Source of the DNA: an uncultured Oscillospiraceae bacterium
GTDB lineage: Bacteria; Bacillota; Clostridia; Oscillospirales; Oscillospiraceae
Length of the DNA: 64,000 bases
Direction of reading: 5' to 3'
Assembly (NCBI GenBank): GCA_934613505.1
Contig: CAKTTB010000008.1
Span: 1-64,000, forward strand
The first letter of the stretch is position 1. Every line of letters starts with the position of its first letter. The notes beneath the pieces are model-generated. The model was not told the DNA's origin, did not search any database, and was given only the letters and a program-made list of their open reading frames with translations. The position numbers were made by a program, and so were the translations under genes. This document shows positions 52,151 through 62,029 of the stretch, piece after piece.

Positions 52151-52219
52151 TATTCGCTGGAAAGAAGCACAGTATACAAAAAACCAATAGTGAAACTGTA
52201 AATAGTAAACAAAAATGAA

Positions 52220-52247
52220 TTGACAAACGGAAAATATGTGCTATAAC
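52220..52247 (+). promoter_or_regulatory. Promoter of MATE gene 4
   Basis: TTGACA, 16-nt spacer, TATAAC, 28 nt before the start. AT-rich upstream sequence with two GTAAAC/GTGAAAC-like repeats. Confidence 0.7.
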
Positions 52248-52275
52248 AATAGCTCGAAAAAGGAGGCGGACAGAT

Positions 52276-53643
52276 ATGACGCATGACTTGACCAGCGGCA
52301 AGCCGCTGAAAATGGTATTACAGTTTACAATTCCCGTCCTGCTCGGGCTTTTATTGCAGCAGGTCTATTCCGTGGTGGATACGGCGATCGTCGGTCACGC
52401 GCTGGGCGTAATGGCCCTTGGCGGCGTGGGCGCGACAAGCTCGGTGAACTATCTGGTGATCGGCTTCTGCACGGGGCTTTGCACCGGCATGGCGATCCCG
52501 GTGGCGCAGGCGTTCGGCGCGAATGACGTGCGGCAGCTGCGCCGGTATATCGGCAATTGCGTGTGGCTGTGCGTCATCGTGTCGGCGGCTTTGCTGGCGC
52601 TGACGCTGCCCGCCTGCCGCCTGCTTCTGACCGCGATGGGGACGCCGGAGGAGGAAATGTCCTACGCGTTCGACTATATTTTCGTCATCTTCATCGGCAT
52701 CCCGGCCATCATCCTCTACAACATGGGCGCGTGCGTGCTGCGCGCGCTGGGCGACAGCCGCTCGCCGGTGTGGTTCCTTGCCATTGCGTCGCTCATCAAC
52801 ATCGTGCTTGATCTTCTGACGGTGTGCGTGCTTGATTGGGGCGTGCGCGGCGCGGCGGTCGCGACGGTGGTGTCGCAGGCGGTCTCGGGCGTTCTGTGCG
52901 TGTGGTACATGCGCAGGCGCTTCCCGATTCTGCGGATGGAAAAGGACGACTGGCAGCTGCGCCGCCGGGAGGCGTCCCGCCTGCTCGGCATGGGCGTCCC
53001 GGTGGGGCTGCAGTGCTCCATCACGGCGATCGGCTCCGTCATTCTGCAGACGGCGGTCAACTCGCTCGGCGCGATCTGCGTGGCGGGCGTCGCGGCGGCG
53101 ACGAAGCTGTTTCAGCTGTTCTGCTGCCCGTATGACGCGCTGGCCATGGCGGCGACGAACTTCGTCGGACAGAACCTCGGTGCGGGTAAATATGACCGGA
53201 TCCGGCAGGGCATTTTCGCCTGCTGTCTGCTGGGCGTGGTTTACTGCGCGGTGCATTTCCTGCTGGCGCAGTTCGGCACGCCGTATGCGATCCTGCTCTT
53301 CATCCGCCCGGAGGAGGCGGAGGCCGTCTTGCCCTTCGCGTGGAAAATGTGCCGGATGGACGCGTATTTCGGACTGTTTCTGATGCTGGTCAACGTGCTG
53401 CGCCTGTCCATTCAGGGCATGGGCTACAGCCGGCTGTCCCTCCTGTCCGGCGTTCTGGAGATGGTCGCACGGATCTTTATCAGCGTCTGGGCCGTGCCGC
53501 AGTTCGGCTTTGCTGCCGCCTGCATGGCAAATCCGCTGGCGTGGGTGCTGGCGAACTGCTTTTTGATCCCCGGCGTGTTCAAGTGTCTGGAGGCGCGCCG
53601 CCGGCAGGCCGAGCGGGTCCGCCGCGAGCTGCCGACCGAATAG
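52276..53643 (+). CDS. MATE-family antiporter (copy 4)
   Basis: 455 residues, 12 helices. Opening THDLTSGKPLKMVLQFTIPVLLGLLLQQ, then YSVVDTAIVGHALG; second half GMGVPVGLQCSITAIG. AGGAGGCGG lies upstream. An Rrf2 regulator gene follows 95 nt downstream in the same orientation, so this exporter may be part of its regulon. It is only moderately similar to the other three MATE proteins here. Confidence 0.92.
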   Translation: MTHDLTSGKPLKMVLQFTIPVLLGLLLQQVYSVVDTAIVGHALGVMALGGVGATSSVNYLVIGFCTGLCTGMAIPVAQAFGANDVRQLRRYIGNCVWLCVIVSAALLALTLPACRLLLTAMGTPEEEMSYAFDYIFVIFIGIPAIILYNMGACVLRALGDSRSPVWFLAIASLINIVLDLLTVCVLDWGVRGAAVATVVSQAVSGVLCVWYMRRRFPILRMEKDDWQLRRREASRLLGMGVPVGLQCSITAIGSVILQTAVNSLGAICVAGVAAATKLFQLFCCPYDALAMAATNFVGQNLGAGKYDRIRQGIFACCLLGVVYCAVHFLLAQFGTPYAILLFIRPEEAEAVLPFAWKMCRMDAYFGLFLMLVNVLRLSIQGMGYSRLSLLSGVLEMVARIFISVWAVPQFGFAAACMANPLAWVLANCFLIPGVFKCLEARRRQAERVRRELPTE

Positions 53644-53738
53644 TCCCTCTTGGCGACCTGCACAAATTTGGCAGTCCCCCTTGCGCCGCGGAGGCATTCA
53701 TGATATTGTAAAATCAAATCAAGGGGGGGACCAACGGA

Positions 53739-54155
53739 ATGAAGATTTCAACCAAGGGCCGCTATGCGCTGCGGCTGATGCTGGATATCGCGCAGCACCA
53801 GCAGGCGGGCTTCGTATCGCTGAAGGAGATCGCACAGCGGCAGGAGATCTCGAAAAAATATCTCGAACAGATCATCCCGCTTCTGAACCGCGCGGATATC
53901 CTCCAGACCTCGCGCGGCTATCAGGGCGGCTACCGGCTGGCCCGCACGCCGGAGGATTATACCGTCTATGAGATCCTGGCGATCGCCGAGGGGGGACTCG
54001 CGCCCGTCGCCTGTCTGGACGGAACGGAAAATCTGTGTCCGCGCAAGGACAGCTGTCTGACCCTCCCGGTATGGGAGGGACTGGATCGCACGATCCGCGA
54101 ATACCTGAGCAGCATCACACTGCAGGATATTCTGGATATGAATCAGAACCGATAA
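53739..54155 (+). CDS. Rrf2-family regulator (copy 2)
   Basis: 138 residues, paralogue of the Rrf2 at 47951. Opening STKGRYALRLMLDIA, recognition helix QRQEISKKYLEQI, wing GYQGGYRLAR and the three-Cys stretch ACLDGTENLCPRKDSC (C-x7-C-x5-C), likely [2Fe-2S] ligands. Possible promoter TTGCGC, 17 nt, TATTGT ahead of it (about 53679-53707). Strong AAGGGGGG site. Located after MATE 4, mirroring the other Rrf2-MATE association. Confidence 0.92.
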   Translation: MKISTKGRYALRLMLDIAQHQQAGFVSLKEIAQRQEISKKYLEQIIPLLNRADILQTSRGYQGGYRLARTPEDYTVYEILAIAEGGLAPVACLDGTENLCPRKDSCLTLPVWEGLDRTIREYLSSITLQDILDMNQNR

Positions 54156-54157
54156 AA

Positions 54158-54186
54158 AAGAAGCCCATATGGGCTTCTTTTTTTGT
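54158..54186. terminator. Terminator between Rrf2 and M32 peptidase
   Basis: AAGAAGCCC/GGGCTTCTT stem around ATAT followed by T7; serves both convergent genes. Confidence 0.93.
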
Positions 54187-54194
54187 TACTGCTT

Positions 54195-55700
54195 TTACGG
54201 CAGCTGATAGATCGCGGAGAATTTCTGCTCGAGATAATCAAGGAAATACGTCGGGTCCAGCGGCTTGTCGGTGATGGCGCGGATCCATTCGGCGGGAGTC
54301 GTGACGGAGGCGATGGAGAATACATGCTCAGTCAGCCAGTCGCGGATGGGGAGCAGATCGCCCTTTGCCGCGCAGCCGAAGACGTCAATCTCCTTCTCCA
54401 TCGTCCGCAGGATCTGCACGCCGTAGGCGGAGCCGAGCGCGTAGGACGGGAAATAGCCGATCGGCATCGTCCAGTGGACATCCTGCAGACAGCCCTGCGC
54501 GTCGTCCGGCACGTCGAGGCCGAGATAAGCCTTGTATTTTTCGTTCCAGAGCGCCGGGATCTCGTCGACGGTGATCTCGCCGTTCATAAACGCCTTTTCC
54601 AGCTCATACCGGATAAGGATGTGCAGGCAGTAGGTCAGCTCGTCTGCGTCGCAGCGGATCAGGCCGGGCGAGGCAAGGTTCACCGCCTCATACAGCTCGC
54701 GCTCCGTCACGTCGGCGAACGTGCCGCCGCTCAGCTCCTGCAGCTTCGGATAAATAAAGTGGATGAACGCCTCACTGCGGCCGATCAGGTTTTCATAGAA
54801 GCGGGAAATGCACTCGTGCATGCCGTTCGTCATGGAGTCGGCCGCGTATTCGCGGTAAAATTCCTCCGGCTCGTTCTGCATGAACAGCGCATGGCCGCCC
54901 TCGTGGAGGGTGGTGAAGATGTTGGAGATGAAGTTCTCCTCATAATAATGCGTGGTCACGCGCACGTCGTGCGGGCCGAAGTTTGTCGTGAACGGATGCT
55001 CCGTCGTCATGAGGACGAGCGCGCTCTGCCGCAGGCCCTCCAGCTCCAGCAGGTACCGGGAAAACGCCTCCTGCTGCGCGACGGGGCAGGGACGGGAGAG
55101 GAAATCCGTGCGGATCGGCTTGCCCTCGGTCCGGATGCGGCGCAGCAGCGGGACGATTCGCGTACGCAGCGCGTCAAAGAACGTGTCCAGCTGCAGAATG
55201 CTGCCGCCCTTTTCGTGGTCGTCCAGGCAGGCGTCATAATAGGTCGGCAGCTGACGGTCGCGCAGGTCGATGGCCTTGCGGGTGTAGCTGATGACCTCGG
55301 CGAGCGAATCGCGGAAGAGGGAGAAGTCGTTCGCCTGCTTGGCGGAGAGCCATTTGGAATATGCGCGGTTGAAGGCGAGGCTCGCCTCATAGTTGAGCTT
55401 TGCCGGGATGTTTTTTTCCTTTTCCCAGTTGTCGTACAGATGCTCGACGACCTTCTTCTGCACCGGCGTCAGCCCCTCGCTGTCCGCGTACAGCCCGGTC
55501 ACGAGGGTGGAGAAGCGCTTGGAATGCGTCAGCCGGAAATGCCGGTCGGATAAGACGGCCATATCCGCGCCCGCCGGCTCCATGCCGTCCTTCGGCGCGC
55601 AGCACTGCATGTCAAATTCCAGCTTGCCGACCGCGCGGCGGTAGACGGCGGCCTCCGCAAGAATTTTGTGCAGCTGGGCGTATTTTTGCAGATTCGTCAT
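54195..55700 (-). CDS. M32 metallocarboxypeptidase (thermostable carboxypeptidase 1 family)
   Basis: 501 residues, standard for M32. Zinc motif HEGGH sits near 267 (TTLHEGGHALFMQNEP), preceded by HPFTTNFGPHDVRVTTHYYEEN and followed by HECISRFYENLIGRS, the expected M32 order. It removes C-terminal residues from peptides in the cytoplasm. Shine-Dalgarno GGAGG (minus strand). Divergent from an M3 oligopeptidase, and near an oligopeptide importer, forming a peptide-use neighbourhood. Confidence 0.95.
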   Translation of the reverse strand: MTNLQKYAQLHKILAEAAVYRRAVGKLEFDMQCCAPKDGMEPAGADMAVLSDRHFRLTHSKRFSTLVTGLYADSEGLTPVQKKVVEHLYDNWEKEKNIPAKLNYEASLAFNRAYSKWLSAKQANDFSLFRDSLAEVISYTRKAIDLRDRQLPTYYDACLDDHEKGGSILQLDTFFDALRTRIVPLLRRIRTEGKPIRTDFLSRPCPVAQQEAFSRYLLELEGLRQSALVLMTTEHPFTTNFGPHDVRVTTHYYEENFISNIFTTLHEGGHALFMQNEPEEFYREYAADSMTNGMHECISRFYENLIGRSEAFIHFIYPKLQELSGGTFADVTERELYEAVNLASPGLIRCDADELTYCLHILIRYELEKAFMNGEITVDEIPALWNEKYKAYLGLDVPDDAQGCLQDVHWTMPIGYFPSYALGSAYGVQILRTMEKEIDVFGCAAKGDLLPIRDWLTEHVFSIASVTTPAEWIRAITDKPLDPTYFLDYLEQKFSAIYQLP

Positions 55701-55772
55701 TCGGATGTTCCTCCTGTGCGTACATTTTTTCTTATCGTAGCACGATTCGACCGCGGACGCAAGACACAGGCG

Positions 55773-55802
55773 TTGCGAAGCGGCGCACGGGTGTGCTATA
55801 AT
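55773..55802 (+). promoter_or_regulatory. Promoter of the M3 oligoendopeptidase
   Basis: TTGCGA, 18-nt spacer, TATAAT, 36 nt before the start. Confidence 0.65.
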
Positions 55803-55838
55803 CGAAACGTATGATCACAATTATGAAGGGAGACTCCC

Positions 55839-57542
55839 ATGAAATTTTCTGAAATGCCGTATACCCGGCCGGATCTGGAAGAACTGAAGGCGCAGCTTGG
55901 CGCCGTGACGCAGCAGCTGAAGGATGCGCCGGACTATGCCGCCGCGCATGAGGCGTTCCTTGCCCAGCAGAAGCTGATGATCCACCTGGAAACGCTGGCC
56001 ACGCTCTCCAGCGTCCGCAACTCCATCGATACCCGCGACAAGTTCTATGACGCGGAAGAGGAGTTCTGGAATGCCGCGCTGCCGGAGCTGAAGGCCTATG
56101 AGGATGCCTGGCAGGGCGCGATGCTCGAAAGTCCGTTCCGCAAGGACTTTGCCGCGCAGTACGGCGACCTCATGTTCATCAATACCGAGATGGCCCGCAA
56201 GACCTTCTCTCCGGCGATCGTCGAGGAGCTGAAGCAGGAAAACACGCTCGTGCTGGCCTATGACAAACTCATCGCCAGCGCGCAGATCGAATTTGAGGGC
56301 GGCACCTACACCATCTCGCAGCTGTCCCCGTTCAAAAACAGCCCGGATGACGCGACGCGTCTGGCCGCGTGGAAGGCGGAAGGCGGCTGGTACAAGGCGC
56401 ACCAGCCGGAGCTGGACGAGATCTATGACAAGCTCGTGCATCTGCGCGATACGATGGGCCGCAAGCTGGGCTACGGCGGCTATACGCAGCTGGGCTATTA
56501 CCGCATGGGCCGCAACTGCTATACGAAGGAAGACGTGGAGCAGTTCCGCGCGGCCGTCGTCAAATATGTCGTGCCGGTGGCAGCCTCTGTTTATAAAGAG
56601 CAGGCCGCCCGTCTCGGCAAGACCTATCCCATGAACTTCGCCGACAACGCCCTCATGTTCCGCAGCGGCAACCCGAAGCCGTGCGGCACGCCGGATGAAA
56701 TTCTCGCGCAGGGCAAGCGGTTCTATGAAGCGCTGTCGCCGGAGACCGGCGAGTTCTTCAACCTCATGCTGGATAACGAGCTGCTGGACGTCCTTTCGAC
56801 CCCCGGCAAGCGCGCGGGCGGCTACTGCACGTCGCTGGGCGACTACCATGTGCCGTTTATCTTCGCCAACTTCAACGGCACGCAGCATGACGTCGAGGTC
56901 GTGACGCACGAGGCCGGCCACGCCTTTGCCGCGTGGCTCAACCGCGACCGGATCCCGTACTCCTATATCTGGCCGAGCCTCGAGGCGTGCGAGGTGCACT
57001 CCATGTCCATGGAGTTCTTCGCCTGGCCGTGGGCCGAGGGCTTCTTCGGCGGCGATACCCGCAAATTCCTCTACAGTCATCTGGCGGGCGCGCTGACCTT
57101 CATCCCGTACGGCACGATGGTCGACCATTTCCAGCATGTCGTCTACGAAAAGCCGGATATGACCCCGGCGGAGCGCCACGCGGTCTGGAAAGAGCTGCTG
57201 GGCGTGTATATGCCGTGGATGAAGCTCGGCGACGATATCCCGTTCTACGGCGACGGCGAGGGCTGGCAGCGGCAGGGTCATATCTACCAGAGCCCGTTCT
57301 ACTATATTGATTACTGCCTTGCGCAGACCGTCAGCCTGCAGTTCTGGGCGATGCTCCAGAAGGACAAAGACAACGCGTGGAAGCATTACATGGCCTATGC
57401 GAAGCAGGGCGGCAGCCGCGTGTTTACCGAGCTTCTCAAAAACGCGGAGCTGGACAGCCCGTTTGAGGAGACCTGTCTGCGCGGCGTCTGCGAGACGGCG
57501 AAGGCATGGCTCGACAGCTACGATCTGACGGGGATCGCGTGA
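55839..57542 (+). CDS. M3-family oligoendopeptidase (PepF-like)
   Basis: 567 residues. Zinc motif THEAGHAFA near 356-364 with the third ligand Glu about 25 residues on (EVHSMSMEF). The long helical N-terminal half forms the channel that limits substrates to short peptides. It cleaves oligopeptides inside the cell. Shine-Dalgarno GAAGGGAG. Its stop overlaps the start of the following membrane protein (TGATG). Confidence 0.95.
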   Translation: MKFSEMPYTRPDLEELKAQLGAVTQQLKDAPDYAAAHEAFLAQQKLMIHLETLATLSSVRNSIDTRDKFYDAEEEFWNAALPELKAYEDAWQGAMLESPFRKDFAAQYGDLMFINTEMARKTFSPAIVEELKQENTLVLAYDKLIASAQIEFEGGTYTISQLSPFKNSPDDATRLAAWKAEGGWYKAHQPELDEIYDKLVHLRDTMGRKLGYGGYTQLGYYRMGRNCYTKEDVEQFRAAVVKYVVPVAASVYKEQAARLGKTYPMNFADNALMFRSGNPKPCGTPDEILAQGKRFYEALSPETGEFFNLMLDNELLDVLSTPGKRAGGYCTSLGDYHVPFIFANFNGTQHDVEVVTHEAGHAFAAWLNRDRIPYSYIWPSLEACEVHSMSMEFFAWPWAEGFFGGDTRKFLYSHLAGALTFIPYGTMVDHFQHVVYEKPDMTPAERHAVWKELLGVYMPWMKLGDDIPFYGDGEGWQRQGHIYQSPFYYIDYCLAQTVSLQFWAMLQKDKDNAWKHYMAYAKQGGSRVFTELLKNAELDSPFEETCLRGVCETAKAWLDSYDLTGIA

Positions 57543-58117
57543 TGCAGTGGCCCTTCCGCGGGCATCAGCCCAAAATGCGCCCGGACGGCGTCCGTCCGGG
57601 CGGCCCGAAGCGGCGGAAGTATCTTGACGATTTCAAGCGCGGCGAGGACGGCGAATACCACTATGACGGCGCGTATATCGCCTACACCGGCGCGCTGCCG
57701 CGGAAGCGGTTCCTCCGGCGCATGTGGGCGGCGACCGGCGGAGCGGCCGCGCTGCTGCTTGCCGCGGGCTGCATGCCGGGGCAGACGGCGGGACAGCCAT
57801 TCTATGCGGCGCTGCCGCTCGTGGCGGCGCTGATCCTTGCGGGTGTCAACGTCTATACGCTCGCGCGCATGACAAAGGCCGGGGACCCGATGCGCCTGTA
57901 TCTCTGCGAGCAGACGGTCTGCCGTCTGCCGGCGCTGGAGATCGCTGCGGCTGTCCTTGCGGCGCTCGGCGCGGCCGGACATGTGGTCTGGCTCACGCAG
58001 GGCGGGAGCCGGTTTTCAGTGTGGAGCGCACTGTATCTCGCGGCCATGGCGCTGGCTGCCGCCGGGTTCGGACTGTCGTTCGCGCAGATACGGCAGGTGC
58101 AGTTTGATACAATATAG
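57542..58117 (+). CDS. Membrane protein of unknown function
   Basis: 191 residues. A basic, Pro/Gly-rich cytoplasmic N-terminus (about 1-55, MQWPFRGHQPKMRPDG...), then four hydrophobic segments (about 60-80, 88-108, 128-150, 160-182). ATG 57542 overlaps the peptidase stop by one base, so the two are coupled. Codon usage agrees with its neighbours. No family was recognised. Association with the peptidase suggests a partner role, but nothing in the sequence proves it. Confidence 0.8.
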   Translation: MQWPFRGHQPKMRPDGVRPGGPKRRKYLDDFKRGEDGEYHYDGAYIAYTGALPRKRFLRRMWAATGGAAALLLAAGCMPGQTAGQPFYAALPLVAALILAGVNVYTLARMTKAGDPMRLYLCEQTVCRLPALEIAAAVLAALGAAGHVVWLTQGGSRFSVWSALYLAAMALAAAGFGLSFAQIRQVQFDTI

Positions 58118-58128
58118 TAAACACCCGG

Positions 58129-58166
58129 ACAAATGCGTGTGTGTATTACACATGCATTTGTTTTTA
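58129..58166 (+). terminator. Terminator after the membrane protein gene
   Basis: ACAAATGC..TGTG/CACA..GCATTTGT stem followed by T5. Confidence 0.85.
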
Positions 58167-58280
58167 GTACGAGGACACCGCATGGGAGAATCAGGAAGTA
58201 AAAGGAAAAAACTTTATTGCGTTTTTACGTTATTTCGTCAAAGTATACAAGGAAAATCCACATTCTCAAAAGAATGCTGG

Positions 58281-58401
58281 TTGACTTAGCGCACATTCTG
58301 CGGTATCATATTTATAATCATAACCAGTGAGTGTGCGCGGATGAAAGACCGCCGCAAAAACGGGGATATCCCCGTTTTTGTCCTGCAATTGCATTGCAGG
58401 A
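58281..58401 (+). promoter_or_regulatory. Promoter and double-hairpin leader of the peptide-binding protein gene
   Basis: TTGACT (58281-58286), 17-nt spacer, TATCAT (58304-58309). The leader then has a perfect 26-bp palindrome CAAAAACGGGGAT/ATCCCCGTTTTTG (58355-58380), terminator-like, and right after it a second hairpin TCCTGCAAT/ATTGCAGGA (58381-58401). The ribosome-binding site follows at 58431. Confidence 0.7.
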
Positions 58402-58442
58402 CGACGCTTCGCTGGTGAATGAAAATTTCAGGAGGTTAGAAA

Positions 58443-60761
58443 ATGAAACACACCAAGCAGATCCTTGCGCTGCTTCTGGCTGTCGTTCTCTGCATTGGCC
58501 TGCTTGCCGGCTGCGCCAAGACTGAGACGAAGCCCGAGACCGATACCAGCGCGGACACGACCACTCCGGAAACCCCCGAAACTCCGGACGCCACCGAGAC
58601 TCCGGCCGCAGAAGCCAACGCTGACGGTACCATCGTCATCGCTGAGACCGGCTTCGAAGGCAAGTTCAGCCCGTTCTTCGCAGCTTCCGCTCCCGACCAG
58701 GACGCGCACGCTCTGACGCAGATCGCTCTGCTGGGCGCTGACCGCCGCGGCGAGATGGTCCTCAACGGCATCGAAGGCGAGACCCGCGAGTATAACGGCA
58801 ACGACTACACCTACTATGGCCCGGCCGACTGCGTTGTCACCGAGAACGAAGACGGCACTGTTACCTATGCCATCACCCTGCGTGACGACATCACCTTCTC
58901 CGACGGCACCCCGATGACCATCGACGACGTCATCTTCAACATGTACGTCTACATGGACCCGACCTATGACGGCTCCGCTACGTTCTACTCCGTGCCGATC
59001 GTCGGCATCGACGAGTACCGCGGCGGTATGGATACCCGTGTCAACGTCATCCTCGCTGCTGGTCCCGACGGCTACACCGCCAACGACCTCTACACCGAGG
59101 AGCAGTACAATGCTTTCTGGGCTGCGTTCCAGACTGCGGGTGAAAAGTTCGCACAGTCCATTGCGGACTACGTTATGGAAAACTACGGCGCGGAAGACTT
59201 CGCGACTGCCGTTGCCATGTGGGGCTATGAAGCTACCGACGCCGCTGACCTGTGGAACAAGATCGTCGAGACCTACGGCTACGACATCTCCGACGACGGC
59301 ATCAACAAGGAAGTTGCTACCACTTCCATCTCCGACTTCCTCGCTGAGGAGCTCGGCGACAGCTGGGCTGACTACACCATCGGTGTCAAGACCGGCGAAT
59401 CCGCTGACCATGTCGAAGGTATTGTCAAGACCGGCGACTACAGCATGACCCTGACCACCTCCGAGCTGTCCACCACTGCGATCTATCAGCTCCAGATGGA
59501 GATTGCTCCGCTGCACTACTACGGTGATGTGAGCCTGTTCGACTACGACAACAACTCCTTCGGCTTCCCGAAGGGCGACCTCAGCAAGATCCGCGAGGTC
59601 ACCGGCGCTCCGATGGGTGCTGGCCCGTACATCTTCAACAACTACTCTGACGGCGTGTTCTATGTCGACGCCAACCCGAACTACTATCTGGGCGCTCCGA
59701 AGAACGGCCACCTCAGCCTGAAGGAAACCCAGGAAGCTGACAAGATCACCGGCGTGCAGTCCGGCGCTCTCGACATCTCCGACCCGTCCTTCTCCCTCGA
59801 AGTTGTCAGCCAGATCGCTGATATCAACGGCGCCGAAGGCGACGACGGCCCCGTCATCACCACCCGTCTCATGGACTACCGCGGCTATGGCTACGTGGCT
59901 CTGGCAGCCGGCAACGTCAAGGTCGGCGACGACCCCGCTTCCGAGGCTTCCAGGGACCTGCGTAAGGCCATCATGACCGTCATCTCCGCTTACCGCGACG
60001 AAGGCATCAACTCCTACTACGGCGAGACCGCTTCCGTCATCAACTACCCGATCTCCAACACGTCCTGGGCTGCTCCGCAGGTCACCGACGACGGCTATCA
60101 GATCGCTTACTCCACCGACGTGGAAGGCAATGCAATCTACACTGCCGACATGTCCACCGAGAGCAAGTATGAAGCTGCTCTGAACGCTGCTCTGGGCTAC
60201 TTCGAGGCTGCCGGCTACACCGTCGAGGACGGCAAGATCACGGCTGCTCCGGAAGGCGCTAAGACCGAGTACACCGTCAACATCGGCGGCTCCGGCAACG
60301 GCGACCACCCGACCTTCCAGACCCTGACCAACGCTGCTGCGGCTCTCAAGACCATCGGCTTCACGCTGACCGTCAACGATATGGCCAACGCTTCCGACCT
60401 GTTCGCGTCCTATCAGTCCGGCGAGGCTGAGGGCTGGGTTGCTGCATGGCAGTCCACCAACGACCCGGATATGTACCAGCTGTATCATTCCAACGGCTCC
60501 ACCAACTACTACGAGATCAACGACGCTGATCTGGACGAGCTGATCATCGCTGCCCGCCAGACCACCGATCAGGAAGCCCGTAAGGCCATGTACAAGGAAG
60601 CTATGGAAATCATCCTTGACTGGGGCGTCGAGCTGCCGGTCTACCAGCGCTCCAACGCGACCATCTTCTCCTCCGAGCGTCTGGTCGTCGATTCCATCCC
60701 CAAGGATATGACCCCGTACTGGACCTTCCTGGCTGAGATCGATCAGATCCAGGTCAAGTAA
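58443..60761 (+). CDS. Oligopeptide ABC transporter substrate-binding lipoprotein
   Basis: 772 residues, longer than usual OppA/DppA (about 540-600). Lipoprotein signal with LLAGC, lipidated Cys24, then a Thr/Pro/Glu-rich linker (25-55) and the SBP_bac_5 (family 5) domain: [56 protein letters not shown]. It captures peptides outside the cell for the permeases encoded next. Extra length lies in insertions around 190-300. GCT- and GAC-rich codon choice, unlike its neighbours, points to high expression. Shine-Dalgarno AGGAGG. Confidence 0.95.
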   Translation: MKHTKQILALLLAVVLCIGLLAGCAKTETKPETDTSADTTTPETPETPDATETPAAEANADGTIVIAETGFEGKFSPFFAASAPDQDAHALTQIALLGADRRGEMVLNGIEGETREYNGNDYTYYGPADCVVTENEDGTVTYAITLRDDITFSDGTPMTIDDVIFNMYVYMDPTYDGSATFYSVPIVGIDEYRGGMDTRVNVILAAGPDGYTANDLYTEEQYNAFWAAFQTAGEKFAQSIADYVMENYGAEDFATAVAMWGYEATDAADLWNKIVETYGYDISDDGINKEVATTSISDFLAEELGDSWADYTIGVKTGESADHVEGIVKTGDYSMTLTTSELSTTAIYQLQMEIAPLHYYGDVSLFDYDNNSFGFPKGDLSKIREVTGAPMGAGPYIFNNYSDGVFYVDANPNYYLGAPKNGHLSLKETQEADKITGVQSGALDISDPSFSLEVVSQIADINGAEGDDGPVITTRLMDYRGYGYVALAAGNVKVGDDPASEASRDLRKAIMTVISAYRDEGINSYYGETASVINYPISNTSWAAPQVTDDGYQIAYSTDVEGNAIYTADMSTESKYEAALNAALGYFEAAGYTVEDGKITAAPEGAKTEYTVNIGGSGNGDHPTFQTLTNAAAALKTIGFTLTVNDMANASDLFASYQSGEAEGWVAAWQSTNDPDMYQLYHSNGSTNYYEINDADLDELIIAARQTTDQEARKAMYKEAMEIILDWGVELPVYQRSNATIFSSERLVVDSIPKDMTPYWTFLAEIDQIQVK

Positions 60762-60830
60762 TTCATACTGGTTCGTTCTGCGGCGGCTTTTGCGGCAGGA
60801 CCCATCAGCGGTTAGCAATGAGCGGCCGCA

Positions 60831-60925
60831 CCCAACGCAGCCCTTCGGGGCTGCGTTGGGGCGGCTGATTCTTGTCAATTCAGGTCGGATTTGGCCGTCC
60901 CAGCGCCTCGCGGTGCGAGGCGGTG
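60831..60925 (+). other. Two hairpins between the binding protein and permease genes
   Basis: CCCAACGCAGCCC/GGGCTGCGTTGGG (60831-60863) followed by CGCCTCGC/GCGAGGCG (60904-60922, with flanking CCCA/TGGG pairing). Neither has a T run. Such intergenic stems often protect the abundant upstream mRNA and give lower downstream expression. No gene was seen in the rest of this 265-nt gap. Confidence 0.65.
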
Positions 60926-61026
60926 GGATGCCCATATTGCGGCGCATTTGGATATAGATATTTCTCCCGGAAAGAGGGAATCATAAACGCGGCTCGCAGC
61001 CGTGCAAGGAAGGAACGAAAAAATTC

Positions 61027-62013
61027 GTGCGAAATTACATCATCAAGCGAATCGCGCAGGCCATCCTCATTCTGTTCTGCGTCATGTTCATCATTTATGC
61101 TCTGATTCGCTGTCTGCCCAGCTCGTTTGCGCAGACCATGGCGATCCAGCTTTCGCAGGCGCCCGGCGCCAAGCCCTATGAAGAGTGGCTGGCCCAGCTC
61201 AATGCGTCCTACGGTCTGGATCTGGATATCATCCCCGGCTTCTTCACCTGGCTTTCCAAAGCGATCGTCGGCAACTTTGGCGACAGCTGGAAGTGGAATG
61301 TCCCGGCCACGCAGAAATTCTGGGAGGTCGTGCCGCTGTCTGTCATCATGGGCGGTATTTCGTTTGTGCTGTCGCTGCTCATCGCAGTTCCGCTCGGCAT
61401 TCTGGCTGCAACGAAGCAGTATTCCCGGACCGACTATGTGATCACGGCGGCCGCGCTGGTCGGTATTTCGCTGCCGACGTTCTTCTTCGCCACGCTCCTG
61501 AAGCTGTTCTTCTCCGTCAAGCTCGGCTGGTTTGACCTGTTTGGCCTTGTCGGACGAAATTATGCACAGCTGGACAGCTGGCACCAGTTCCTTGACAAGG
61601 CAAATCACCTTGTCCTGCCGATCCTGACGCTTGTCATCGTCTCCATCGGCTCATACATGCGCTATACGCGCACGAACATGCTCGAGGTCCTGAACGCTGA
61701 CTATATCCGGACCGCCCGCGCCAAGGGTCTGTCTGAGCATACGGTCATCTACAAGCATGCGTTCCGCAACACGCTCATCCCGCTGGTCACGATCATCGGC
61801 GGCTCGCTGCCCGGCCTGTTCTCCGGCGCGCTCATCACCGAGACGCTGTTCTCCATCCCCGGCATCGGCTATACGTCGTATCAGTCCATGGTCGCAGGCG
61901 ATATCCCGTTCTCGATGTTCTACCTGTCGTTCATGGCGATCCTGACGCTTCTGAGCAACCTCCTCACCGACATTCTGTACGGCGTGGTTGACCCGCGCGT
62001 GCGCATTTCTTAA
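61027..62013 (+). CDS. Oligopeptide ABC transporter permease (OppB/DppB type)
   Basis: 328 residues, six helices. N-terminal helix (NYIIKRIAQAILILFCVMFIIYALIR), and the permease EAA loop near the C-terminus as NADYIRTARAKGLSEHTVIYKHAFRNTLIP (near 224-253). It forms half of the membrane pore for peptides. Start GTG 61027 with GGAAGGAAC about 12 nt upstream. Confidence 0.95.
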   Translation: MRNYIIKRIAQAILILFCVMFIIYALIRCLPSSFAQTMAIQLSQAPGAKPYEEWLAQLNASYGLDLDIIPGFFTWLSKAIVGNFGDSWKWNVPATQKFWEVVPLSVIMGGISFVLSLLIAVPLGILAATKQYSRTDYVITAAALVGISLPTFFFATLLKLFFSVKLGWFDLFGLVGRNYAQLDSWHQFLDKANHLVLPILTLVIVSIGSYMRYTRTNMLEVLNADYIRTARAKGLSEHTVIYKHAFRNTLIPLVTIIGGSLPGLFSGALITETLFSIPGIGYTSYQSMVAGDIPFSMFYLSFMAILTLLSNLLTDILYGVVDPRVRIS

Positions 62014-62029
62014 GAAAGGGGACTGCATC

